The translations under genes were made by a program, and so were the position numbers. Shown here piece after piece: positions 25,391-33,435 of a DNA stretch of 64,000 nt. The stretch covers positions 99,345 to 163,344 of the forward strand of contig CAZUQM010000015.1 in NCBI GenBank assembly GCA_964622545.1, in the 5' to 3' direction. The notes beneath the pieces were generated by a model. That model had not been told where the DNA came from and made no database searches. It was given only the letters and a program-made list of their open reading frames with translations. Every line of letters starts with the position of its first letter. Position 1 is the stretch's first letter. The stretch is from JAFGLZ01 sp964622545 (GTDB taxonomy: Bacteria; Planctomycetota; Phycisphaerae; UBA1845; JAFGLZ01).

Positions 25391-25420
25391 CTGACGCATC
25401 CTGCTGGGATGTGCTACGAT
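25391..25420 (+). promoter_or_regulatory. candidate promoter of the Gfo/Idh/MocA gene
   Basis: CTGACG (25391-25396), 18-base spacer, TACGAT (25415-25420) preceded by TG (TGCTACGAT). The GTGCTAC core is the same as in the promoter at 23776-23803. Confidence 0.35.
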
Positions 25421-25457
25421 GGTCCCGATCTTGGACTCGAAGAACAGGAGCATCCTC

Positions 25458-26663
25458 ATGAGCAAGCGCACCTCACGTCGCGGGTTTCTCCAGCAGGTCC
25501 CGGCCGCCGCCGGAATGGCGGGTCTGGCCCACATGGCCATGGCCGCCGAGAAGCCCATCCAAGGCTTTGACGAGACGGACAGCAACACGCGGAAGGACGC
25601 CGTGTGGCGGCCGGTCTCCGACCGCAAGGTGCGTGTCGGTATCGTCGGTTACGGCGTCTGCCGGTTCGGCGCGGCCTTCAGCTTTCAGGACCATCCGAAC
25701 GTCGACGTGGTCGCCGTCAGTGACCTCTTCCCCGACCGGTGCAAGAAGCTGGCCGAGGTGTGCCGGTGTGAGAGGACCTATCCGTCGCTCGAGGAGATGG
25801 TCAAGGACGACACCATCGAGGCCATCTTCCTGGCCACCGACGCGCCCAGCCACGCGCGTCACGCCATGCTCGTCCTCGAGCACGGCAAGCACGTGGCCTC
25901 GGCCGTGCCCGCGGCGTTCGGCTCGCTTGAGGACGCCGAGAACCTCTACAACGCCGTCAAACGCTCCGGCAAGAAGTACATGATGTTCGAGACGTCGGTC
26001 TATCGAAATGATTGCTACGCCATGCGGACGGTCTACGAGGCCGGCAAGTTCGGCAAGCTGGTCTACTCCGAGGGCGAGTACTACCACTACTCGCACACGC
26101 CCATCAACTCATACAAGGGCTGGCGCGTCGGGTGTCCCCCGCTCTGGTATCCGACGCACTCGACGGGCTACCTCGTCGGCGTCTCGGGCGAGAGCTTCAC
26201 CGAGGTCTCCTGCATGGGCATGCCGAGCCATCTCGACTACCTCCAGCCTGAGAACAACCCCTACAAGAACCCCTTCGGCACCGAGATCGCCCTCCTCCGC
26301 ACGAGCGGCGGCGGCATGTCGCGGATGCTGATGAGCAAGGATACACCCGGCTACCACGGCGAACGCGGACGCGTCCGTGGACAGCTCGGTTCGATGACGG
26401 GCACCAAGTTCGAGGGCAGGGCGGACATCTCGAAGCTGGTCCTGGCCAAGCCGCCCCTCCCGCCGAAGGTCAAGCCCGGCGGCCACGGCGGATCGCACGG
26501 CTACCTGAGCAACGAGTTCATCATGGCCATCATCGAAGACCGTCAGCCCCTCGTCGACATCTCGTGGTCGCTGAACATGACCGTCTGCGGCATCGTTGCG
26601 CACCAGTCGGCCCTGAAGGACGGGGAACTGATGAAGGTTCCGCAGTACGCGCCGCTGGCCTAG
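25458..26663 (+). CDS. Tat-exported Gfo/Idh/MocA family protein, EKP motif lost
   Basis: 401 residues from the ATG at 25458, with CAGGAG at 25445-25450. A Tat signal (SKRTSRRGFLQQ) is followed by a Rossmann domain starting VRVGIVGYGVCRFGA, then VDVVAVSDLFPDRC. The position of the EKP motif, whose Lys is catalytic in active members, reads HVASAVPAAFG: the Lys is absent. The substrate domain has WYPTHSTGYLVGVSG. A dehydrogenase fold is certain, but classical dehydrogenase chemistry is doubtful; it may bind sugars or act with another mechanism. It is the first of three consecutive same-strand genes with the sialidase-like and nitrilase-like proteins. Confidence 0.88.
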   Translation: MSKRTSRRGFLQQVPAAAGMAGLAHMAMAAEKPIQGFDETDSNTRKDAVWRPVSDRKVRVGIVGYGVCRFGAAFSFQDHPNVDVVAVSDLFPDRCKKLAEVCRCERTYPSLEEMVKDDTIEAIFLATDAPSHARHAMLVLEHGKHVASAVPAAFGSLEDAENLYNAVKRSGKKYMMFETSVYRNDCYAMRTVYEAGKFGKLVYSEGEYYHYSHTPINSYKGWRVGCPPLWYPTHSTGYLVGVSGESFTEVSCMGMPSHLDYLQPENNPYKNPFGTEIALLRTSGGGMSRMLMSKDTPGYHGERGRVRGQLGSMTGTKFEGRADISKLVLAKPPLPPKVKPGGHGGSHGYLSNEFIMAIIEDRQPLVDISWSLNMTVCGIVAHQSALKDGELMKVPQYAPLA

Positions 26664-26703
26664 GCCATGGCCGGGACGAGCAACCCGCTTTGAGGAGAAT
26701 GCC

Positions 26704-27867
26704 ATGCGAGCGAGCAATTGGGCCCACGCACTCATTCCCGTCGTGTTGATGGGCACCGCGGTCGGCGCGTCGACGCCGTTGGCGAGCAAGTTTGAAGGCC
26801 CGCTTAAGCCCTTCCTGGGCGAGCCGGTCTGCCGGAAGCAGACTCTCTTCGACGGCGAGCGGATGCCGAACATCGTCGTCGCCGTCGACGGTACGGTCGT
26901 TGCCACGTGGGGCAGCAAGGGCATGAAGGTCCGCCGCAGCACCGACGCCGGCAAGACCTGGGCACCGCCACAAACGGTCGGTAAAGGCATTCACGGCGGC
27001 GGCGTCACCGTCGATGAGACCACCGGCCATGTCTTCCTCTTCGTCCATCCGTCGCACCCCAAGCGCGACCCCTCGACCACGCCCCGCACCGTCTACCGCA
27101 GCACAGATAACGGCAAGACGTGGCAGGTCGCCGAGGCGACCTTCACCAAGGACGTCCGCGGTCACGTCCCGTCGCTCCACATGGCCGAGCACGGTGTCAC
27201 GCTGCGGCACGGCAAACACGCCGGACGCCTGATTCGCCCGGCGCGGGTCTACAACAACACGCCCACGGCCCGGCTGGGCTACAACACCGCCATCTACAGC
27301 GACGACCACGGGAAGACGTGGAAGCCGAGCGAGCCTTTCCCCGAGAAGGGGACCGGCGAAGGCACGTTGTGCGAGCTCTCCGACGGCCGGCTCTACTACA
27401 ACTCGCGCGTCCACTACCCGAAGGCCAAACGCCCCACCCGGCGGCGGTGCGCCTACAGCGACGACGGCGGCCAGACGTGGAAGGAGTGGGCGGTCGTCGA
27501 AATCCTGCCGGACGGCCGTCAGGATCGCGCCTACGGCTGCATGGGCGGGTTGACCCGACTACCGGTCGCCGGCAAGGACATCCTCATCTTCAGCAACATC
27601 GACACGCCCCGGCCCGCCCGCGAACGAGCGAGCGTCTGGGCCAGCTTCGACGGCGGCAAGACCTGGCCGGTCAAGCGCCTCGTCGACGCCGAGGCCGGCG
27701 GCTACTCCTCGCTGACCGCCGGACGCCCCGGCACGCCGAGCGAGGGCTGGATCTTCCTGCTGTACGAGAAGGGCCCCGGCGAGTCCGGCAAGATCGCCCG
27801 ATTCAACCTGTCGTGGTTGCTCGAAGGAAAGCCCACCGGTGACGGTAAGGTGCCGACGTTGAGGTAG
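26704..27867 (+). CDS. exported sialidase-like (BNR/Asp-box) protein
   Basis: 387 residues; GAGGAG lies 7-12 bases upstream of the ATG at 26704. A signal peptide (cleavage near VGAS) is followed by five Asp boxes: STDAGKTW, STDNGKTW, SDDHGKTW, SDDGGQTW and SFDGGKTW. This gives the six-bladed propeller of exo-alpha-sialidases. An N-terminal RMPNIVVAVDGTVVATW strand stands where sialidases carry the first catalytic Arg region. It probably removes terminal sialic acid or a similar sugar from glycans outside the cytoplasm; the exact linkage is not deducible. Confidence 0.88.
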   Translation: MRASNWAHALIPVVLMGTAVGASTPLASKFEGPLKPFLGEPVCRKQTLFDGERMPNIVVAVDGTVVATWGSKGMKVRRSTDAGKTWAPPQTVGKGIHGGGVTVDETTGHVFLFVHPSHPKRDPSTTPRTVYRSTDNGKTWQVAEATFTKDVRGHVPSLHMAEHGVTLRHGKHAGRLIRPARVYNNTPTARLGYNTAIYSDDHGKTWKPSEPFPEKGTGEGTLCELSDGRLYYNSRVHYPKAKRPTRRRCAYSDDGGQTWKEWAVVEILPDGRQDRAYGCMGGLTRLPVAGKDILIFSNIDTPRPARERASVWASFDGGKTWPVKRLVDAEAGGYSSLTAGRPGTPSEGWIFLLYEKGPGESGKIARFNLSWLLEGKPTGDGKVPTLR

Positions 27868-27871
27868 CACG

Positions 27872-28852
27872 ATGACCAGCTTCACACAGATGACGGGACC
27901 GGCGGCGGCCAGGACCGCGGCCTTGCTGCTTGCGGCGGTGGTGACGCTGCCGGGCGAGCCGGTCGTGGGCGAGGCCAACAGCACCTACACCGCCCGTTCC
28001 GGCGACCGCCCGAAGGGCGTGATCGACGTGGCCACCTGCCAGTTCCCGGTCAGCGGCGACGTTGCGAAGAACGCATCCTGGATCCGCCGCCAGATGCGTC
28101 AGGCCCATGAGAAGGGCGCGAACGTGGTGCACTTCTCCGAGGTCGCCTTGTCCGGCTACGCCGGCGTGGACCGGGAGGACATGGAGGACTTCGATTGGGA
28201 CGGGCAGCGCGCCGAGCTGGAATCGATCCTCGAGCTCGCCAACGAGCTGGACGTCTGGGTCATCCTCGGCAGCGCCCACCGCCTGAGCGGCGATCACAAG
28301 CCGCACAACTCGCTCTACGTGATCGACCCGCAGGGCCGCGTCGTCGAGCGCTATGACAAGCGCTTCTGCACCACCCGCGACCTGCGGCATTACTCGCCGG
28401 GCAATCACTTCGCCGTCTTCGACATCAACGGCGTCCGGTGCGGGCTGCTGATCTGCTACGACATCCGCTTCCCGGAGCTCTACCGCCAGTACTGCAAGCG
28501 GGGCGTCCGCGTGATGTTTCACTCGTTCCACAACGCCCGCCAGAAGAAGGGGGCCATCCATCCCAAGATCATGCCGCCGACCGCCCAGGCCCGCGCCGCG
28601 ACCAACAGCATGGTCATCTCGCTGAACAACTCGTCCGCGCCGCACAGTTGGCAGAGCCGGTTCATCACGCCCGACGGCCTCATCCGTGACGAGCTGACCC
28701 TGGATGAGCCCGGCGTGATGGTCAACCGCGTGAACGTCGCGACGAAGTTCTACGACGCCAGCCGGCCCTACCGCCTGCAATGCATCGACGGCCTCTGGCA
28801 CAGCGGCGAGATCGTCGACGACCCACGCTCTAAGGACCGACAGTGCTACTGA
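27872..28852 (+). CDS. exported carbon-nitrogen hydrolase (nitrilase superfamily)
   Basis: 326 residues, starting four bases after the sialidase-like gene. A hydrophobic N-terminus (TAALLLAAVVTLPG) suggests export. The Glu-Lys-Cys triad is intact: Glu90 in HFSEVALSGY, Lys163 in RYDKRFC, Cys195 in LLICYDIRFPE. It cleaves C-N bonds of amides or nitriles; the coupling to a sialidase-like gene suggests an acetamido- or amide-bearing sugar product, which is an inference. Exported nitrilases are less common than cytoplasmic ones. Confidence 0.87.
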   Translation: MTSFTQMTGPAAARTAALLLAAVVTLPGEPVVGEANSTYTARSGDRPKGVIDVATCQFPVSGDVAKNASWIRRQMRQAHEKGANVVHFSEVALSGYAGVDREDMEDFDWDGQRAELESILELANELDVWVILGSAHRLSGDHKPHNSLYVIDPQGRVVERYDKRFCTTRDLRHYSPGNHFAVFDINGVRCGLLICYDIRFPELYRQYCKRGVRVMFHSFHNARQKKGAIHPKIMPPTAQARAATNSMVISLNNSSAPHSWQSRFITPDGLIRDELTLDEPGVMVNRVNVATKFYDASRPYRLQCIDGLWHSGEIVDDPRSKDRQCY

Positions 28853-29089
28853 CCGTTTGTGGTCTGGTCGCTCACGGCTCGGGCGCGATATCTCGGGCAT
28901 GACAGGCAGCTCCGGCGGTGGTGCGTCAGGACCGCCCCGAGGATCCTCTTTCGATGGAGTTGCGGAGGATAGGCCCGACGTTGCCCAAGGGCTGCGCCGG
29001 CCGTTCCAGTGCGGCCCGGTTGAAACGCCTGACATGCAGGGGTATGGCTCCGCTCCCTGGCACGTTGCGGATGGATGCGTGCACTCGAG

Positions 29090-29134
29090 CCCCGCTGTTC
29101 CCAGCGGGGTTGACCGCGATGGCGCATCGCGGTC
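29090..29134. repeat. two tandem perfect hairpins
   Basis: First: CCCCGCTG / CAGCGGGG with loop TTCC (29090-29109). Second, two bases on: GACCGCGATG / CATCGCGGTC with loop GCG (29112-29134). Both stems are perfect (8 and 10 pairs). They lie between convergent genes, so a bidirectional transcription barrier is possible, but there is no T-run. Confidence 0.7.
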
Positions 29135-29236
29135 ACGGCGATGACCACAGGACGAACGCGCCGTATCGCGGGGCGAGTGTGGCAGGGACCGAAGGAGGCG
29201 ACCGCGTTCCGTGGTGGGACGTCAGGACCGCACTGG

Positions 29237-29270
29237 GGACCCGGCTTCGCCGAGGCTACGCCGCGGGAAC
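29237..29270. repeat. dispersed repeat copy (inverted relative to 25262-25294)
   Basis: The core cccggcttcgccgaggct and gccgcgggaac match the reverse complement of 25262-25294 with only a few differences over about 33 bases. Confidence 0.6.
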
Positions 29271-29286
29271 GACTGCGGCTCGGTTG

Positions 29287-30627
29287 CTACGGCCCGGCCG
29301 GGACGACCTTCAACCCGATCTCGGACGACTTGTTGGGCAGGTCCAGCCGCGGGCTGTGGGGGCTGTGGACGACGATGCGGCCCTGGAGATCGTGCACGCC
29401 GAGCCCGCTACCCTCGTCTTCGGCCTTCAACACGGGGCGGTCACGATCGTCGTAGACGGCGCAATCCACGAAGTCGATGCCACCGTGCTTGCGGGTGAGC
29501 TTCGGCCGCAGCAGCGTGGTCAGCAGCGGAAACCCACCCCGTCGTGACGGCTTGCCGCCGTCGCCCAGGCCGACGTCGCGCCACCTGCAGTCGACGAACC
29601 GGACCCGCGCCCCGTCGGCCGACTTGTCGTAGACGAAGATACCGCCCTTGGCCGTGTTCTCGATGGTGCAATTGACGAATGCGATCTGACCCTTCGGCCC
29701 GTCGTCCTTGACGGCCCCCACGCCGATGCCGACGTCCGCGCCGCCGCGGATGTAGCAGTCCTCCACGCGAAGGGACACGGGGTCGCTCTCGCGGCTCAGG
29801 TTCTTCAGGTAGACCAGCACGCCCGCCCCGCGGTTGCCGGCCATGACGCAGCGGCGCATCACGCAATTGACGAGCTTCTCCCGCGCGTGGTTGGGCTCGA
29901 AGTCGATCCCCGCCTGGGGGGGTGTCCCGCCCGTGTTCGACAGCACGCAGTTCTCGATCAGCAGGTTGACCGCGCTGATGACGCTGATGCCCTGCCGGTG
30001 GTGGTCGTCGCAGACGACGTCGCGGATGACGACGTCGGCACAGTAGCCCAGCTTCGCCGTCGCCCCGAGGTAGATGCCGTCCCCGCCGCTGCTCTCGAGG
30101 CGAACGCCCTCGACCCGGACCCGCCGACACCCCATGAAGTCGAGCGTCATCCGCCATTCGGCCTTGTCGTAGGGCTCCCGCTGGTAGTCCTTCTTGCGCA
30201 TCCGCAGCGTCGCGCCGTAGCCGCGCACGGTGATGTCGGCCGCATCCACGGCCGTGAACATCGAGTCGCCCTTGCCCCGAAACGCTCCCTTCTTGGCCAG
30301 CACCACGACGCCCGGCTCGAAGACCAGCTCGAGCCCGCTCCGAAGCTTGATGGGCGTGACGATCCAGTCGGCCCCGACGTAGGGGACGACGACGGTCGCC
30401 GCGCCGGAGTCGATGGCCGCCTGGAGGCAGGCCGTGGCGTCCTGCCGATCGAACCCCCACCACGCCGCGTTGGCCACGCTCCGCCTGCCGGCCCGGACGT
30501 CTCTGACCGCGTCGGGGTTGGCGGCGTCCGGCAGCGGAGCCTCGGCGCGAGCCGGCCCCGTCGCGGCGGCCAAAGCGAGGATCAACACGAATGCGAACGG
30601 ACGAACGGCAAGACACGATCGTGCCAT
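29287..30627 (-). CDS. exported right-handed parallel beta-helix protein
   Basis: 446 residues with a signal peptide (RPFAFVLILALAAATGPARAE). A pectin-lyase-fold start (FDRQDATACLQAAIDSGA) and a regular series of short strands follow: ADITVRGYGATLRM, RVRVEGVRLESSGGDGIYLG, ADVVIRDVVCDDHHRQGISV, LLIENCVLSNTGG and IAFVNCTIENTAKGGIFVYD. Family members bind or cleave acidic polysaccharides; no catalytic set is assigned. GAGGGAG lies nine bases upstream of the ATG. It is the last of three minus-strand genes with Gfo/Idh/MocA and DUF1080 neighbours. Confidence 0.87.
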   Translation of the reverse strand: MARSCLAVRPFAFVLILALAAATGPARAEAPLPDAANPDAVRDVRAGRRSVANAAWWGFDRQDATACLQAAIDSGAATVVVPYVGADWIVTPIKLRSGLELVFEPGVVVLAKKGAFRGKGDSMFTAVDAADITVRGYGATLRMRKKDYQREPYDKAEWRMTLDFMGCRRVRVEGVRLESSGGDGIYLGATAKLGYCADVVIRDVVCDDHHRQGISVISAVNLLIENCVLSNTGGTPPQAGIDFEPNHAREKLVNCVMRRCVMAGNRGAGVLVYLKNLSRESDPVSLRVEDCYIRGGADVGIGVGAVKDDGPKGQIAFVNCTIENTAKGGIFVYDKSADGARVRFVDCRWRDVGLGDGGKPSRRGGFPLLTTLLRPKLTRKHGGIDFVDCAVYDDRDRPVLKAEDEGSGLGVHDLQGRIVVHSPHSPRLDLPNKSSEIGLKVVPAGP

Positions 30628-30666
30628 GGCGCGGCTCCCTCGGATGGTGAACGGTTCGCTAGGGCC

Positions 30667-32037
30667 TCAGACCTTCTCGGGCTCCGGATGCACCCACGGG
30701 GCGCGATAGCTGCGGCGCAGCAGGCGGTTGGCCTCGTCGTCGCCGGGCACCACGCCCTTGGACGGGTCGTACGCCAGCGTCCGGCCCAGCTTCAACGACA
30801 GGTTCGCCAGGATGCAGCAGATGCTCGAGATGCAGCCCTCCTCGATGTCGGCCACGCACCGGCCGCGCGAGGCGATGTTGCGGAGGAAGTCCTTCATGTG
30901 CCAGCGAATCGCCGAGGCGCAGTGCTGCTCGAGGCCCTTCTCGTTCTTGTCCTCGGGATACTGGTCGTATTCGTAGAGCGGTGTGCCCGAGGCCGCCGGC
31001 GTCTTCTTGCCCAGGGGGTAGTAGTCGTACTTGTGGACGCTGGCCTTCAGCGTGCCCTGATCACCGCGGAGCGTCGCGCTCCAACGGTAGTCGGGGTCGA
31101 CCGCGTCCCCCCACGCGCGGTGGTTCCACACGATCTGCAGGTCGTCGTAGTCGAAGATCGCCGTCTGCGTGTCGGGCCGGTTCGACCTGCTGTCCTTGTG
31201 GACGAGGATGCCGCCGTGCGAGCTAATCCGTTTCGGCCAACCGAGCCCCAGCATCCAACGGGCCATGTCGAGCATGTGGATGCCCATGTCGCCGATGATC
31301 CCGTTGCCGTACTCCATATACGCCCGCCAGCCCTTCGGATGCTTGCCCTTGTAGAACGGCCGCATCGGGGCCGGGCCCGTCCACATCTCGTAGTCGAGGT
31401 AGTCGGGTGGGTCCAGTTGGGGCGGGTTGAATCGGCCGCCCATCCGGTAGTAGCAGCAGATGTCCACCTGAGAGACGTTGCCCAGCTTGCCCTCGCGGAC
31501 GATCCGGTCACGGGCCTCGATCAGGTGTGGCGTGCTGCGACGTTGCGTGCCCACCTGCACCACCCGGCCGTGCTTACGGGCGGCCGCCAGCATGGCCTGG
31601 CTCTCGACCACGTCCACGCTGGTCGGTTTCTGGACGTAGACGTCGGCCCCCGCCTGGACCGCCTCGATCATGGGCAGCGCATGCCAGTGGTCGGGCGTGG
31701 CGATGAGCACGATGTCCAGGTTCTTGGCCTTGAGCATCTCGCGGTAGTCGGAGTAGGTGCGCGGCCGCTTCTTCGAGACCTGCCGGGAGGCGGCGATGTC
31801 GGCCGCTTCGTTGAGCAAGCGCCGGTCGACGTCGCAGATCGAGACGATCTCGACCGGCGCGAGTTGCACCAACCGCCAGAGGTCGCACTTGCCGTACCAG
31901 CCGCTGCCGATCAGGCCGACGCGTTTCTTCATGCCGGCGAACTCGTCGGCAAACGGGGCGGCGTGCGTCGTCGAACGGCCCAACGCGAGTCCGGCGGCGC
32001 CCACGGCACTCCTCTGGAGAAAACTACGTCGGTTCAT
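30667..32037 (-). CDS. Tat-exported Gfo/Idh/MocA oxidoreductase
   Basis: 456 residues from the ATG at 32037 (MNRRSFLQRSA, a Tat signal). AGGAGG lies 12 bases upstream; an ATG at 32049 abuts the AGGAGG and is less likely. The Rossmann motif is RVGLIGSGWYGKCD; the dinucleotide-site Asp is in ISICDVDRR. The catalytic-type motif is present as QKP in ADVYVQKPTSVD, and the His region GDMGIHMLDMARWM is typical. It probably oxidises or epimerises a sugar derivative in the periplasm with a tightly bound NAD(P). Unlike the paralogue at 25458-26663 its motif Lys is kept. Confidence 0.9.
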   Translation of the reverse strand: MNRRSFLQRSAVGAAGLALGRSTTHAAPFADEFAGMKKRVGLIGSGWYGKCDLWRLVQLAPVEIVSICDVDRRLLNEAADIAASRQVSKKRPRTYSDYREMLKAKNLDIVLIATPDHWHALPMIEAVQAGADVYVQKPTSVDVVESQAMLAAARKHGRVVQVGTQRRSTPHLIEARDRIVREGKLGNVSQVDICCYYRMGGRFNPPQLDPPDYLDYEMWTGPAPMRPFYKGKHPKGWRAYMEYGNGIIGDMGIHMLDMARWMLGLGWPKRISSHGGILVHKDSRSNRPDTQTAIFDYDDLQIVWNHRAWGDAVDPDYRWSATLRGDQGTLKASVHKYDYYPLGKKTPAASGTPLYEYDQYPEDKNEKGLEQHCASAIRWHMKDFLRNIASRGRCVADIEEGCISSICCILANLSLKLGRTLAYDPSKGVVPGDDEANRLLRRSYRAPWVHPEPEKV

Positions 32038-32106
32038 GGGTCGTATCATCCTCCTGGCTGAGGCGGGCTGATCAAGATCCACCCTACGGTTGCCCACGGC
32101 ACCCGC

Positions 32107-32865
32107 TCAGGGCAGCTCGCGAATCCGCAACTGCTTGAACTCGATCGGCGAGCCCTCCGACTCCAGACACAAGTAACCCGTGCTGGGCTGACAGTCGGTG
32201 CCGCCCGAGACCTCCTCGCCGTTGACCCACAGGCGGACCTCGCCATTGATGCAGCGGACGTAATAGTGGTTCCACTGGCCGGCGGGCTTGCTCAGGTTCT
32301 TCGAGGGGAAGCTCCGGCTGCCGTTGGGCGAGAGCGGCGGGAACGGCTTCATCTTCGACTTGCCCACGGGGAAGACATCGCCGTGACACGTGAACCAGTC
32401 GGCCGGCTTCTTGGTCCGCTTCTTGTAGTTCTCGGCGAAGCCCAGGTCGAGCACCTGAACCTCGATACCATGCGGCAGGCCGGGCTTGCCCTCCTTCGTG
32501 AGCTTCTCGATCGATTCGTCCGTCGCCCACACGAAGATGCCGGAGTTGCCGCCCTTCTTGCGGTGCACCCATTGGCACGAGAGCTCGAAGTTCGTGAACG
32601 TCTTCTTCGTGCGCATCACACCAATCGGCTGGCCGGTGCAGTGCAACACCTTGCCCTTCCACGTCCACGTATCCGGCTTGCAGTTGACGTGGGTGAAGTC
32701 CTTGGCCTCCAGGTCGCGCCACCCCGGTCCCGTCCCGTCGAGGCACGCCTTCGGCCGTTCACAGGCGTCGCCCGCGCCGAAGGCGTCACCCGTCATCGCC
32801 GCGCCCGTCATCAGGAGGCACGCCACCGTCCACCGCACGCCGTCTCGCAATCCGCAGCATCTCAT
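32107..32865 (-). CDS. DUF1080 (3-keto-disaccharide hydrolase-like) protein
   Basis: 252 residues from the ATG at 32865, chosen because AAGGAGA ends seven bases upstream; the frame is open further but lacks a better site. An export signal (WTVACLLMTGAAMTGDAFG) is followed by the family pattern: TWTWKGKVLHCTGQPIGVM, FELSCQWVHRKKGGNSGIFV, HGIEVQVLD, and a concanavalin-like end with WNHYYVRCINGEVRLWVNGE. DUF1080 proteins are abundant in planctomycetes, and some cleave 3-keto-glycosides made by Gfo/Idh/MocA enzymes, which fits the gene next door. Confidence 0.9.
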   Translation of the reverse strand: MRCCGLRDGVRWTVACLLMTGAAMTGDAFGAGDACERPKACLDGTGPGWRDLEAKDFTHVNCKPDTWTWKGKVLHCTGQPIGVMRTKKTFTNFELSCQWVHRKKGGNSGIFVWATDESIEKLTKEGKPGLPHGIEVQVLDLGFAENYKKRTKKPADWFTCHGDVFPVGKSKMKPFPPLSPNGSRSFPSKNLSKPAGQWNHYYVRCINGEVRLWVNGEEVSGGTDCQPSTGYLCLESEGSPIEFKQLRIRELP

Positions 32866-33435
32866 GAGCAAGTCTCCTTTCGTCGTCGTCATGTCCGGCC
32901 GGTGTGTCCTCTCGTCCGTGGGCCTATCGCGCCGACCGGCATGGAGGGCAGTTCGAGGGGCCCCCACCGGCCGGCTGGCGTCCGCCGGACAGGGGGGCTC
33001 CGCCGGCGCCGCGATCCATCCTGGCTGATCACCGCGACCGACCGCACCGGTTGCATCAGGCTTCTCGTCAGGGCGAGACCATCACAAAGCCCCGCGAACC
33101 CTTCCCGACCAAGCTGCGGGCATCATACATCCCAGCCCCTACCGTGCAAGCGTGGATTCGGCCTCCGCACGATGTTGAGCCTAATGGTGGTGCTGAACCA
33201 TCGCACGGAACCCGGGTGACTACCGCAAACCCAGCAGAGACCGCCGTCGTCCCACGCGTCTCCCAAGCCAGCCTTACGGGAACCGCTTGCCGCGACGAGG
33301 CATCCAAGACTTCGGACCGACAGAACCGCGCTCGGAACCAGGCCCCCCGTCGGGCCTGACAAAGGGGCGTCGACCAGACACATCAAAGCCGTCGTCCCTC
33401 CAGAAGCGCGAGCCGGACCCAGATGGAGACAGACC
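32866..33435. other. intergenic region, no feature recognised
   Basis: 570 bases between divergent genes. Short open frames exist on both strands but lack ribosome sites and family-like sequence. No clear promoter was found for either neighbour. Confidence 0.5.

Larger units (their letters stand above)
25106..25457. other. structured intergenic region with repeat
   Basis: These 352 bases have no credible gene. They hold a long imperfect hairpin (25251-25310), a segment at 25262-25294 that recurs in inverted orientation at 29237-29270, and one reading frame giving EGEAPAEPHAT, a phrase I recall from planctomycete intergenic frames (unverified). A candidate promoter for the next gene is at 25391-25420. 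Confidence 0.6.
28853..29286. other. intergenic region with two adjacent perfect hairpins and a dispersed repeat
   Basis: These 434 bases between convergent genes have no credible gene. They contain hairpins at 29090-29109 and 29112-29134 and the segment 29237-29270 repeated inverted at 25262-25294. The phrase gtcaggaccg appears twice (about 28925 and 29221), suggesting an old internal duplication. Confidence 0.6.

Noticed and set aside
29887..32061. Plus-strand open frame of 724 codons opposite the beta-helix and Gfo/Idh/MocA genes
   Set aside because: It spans two minus-strand genes and their gap without any motif; a shadow of high GC at third positions.
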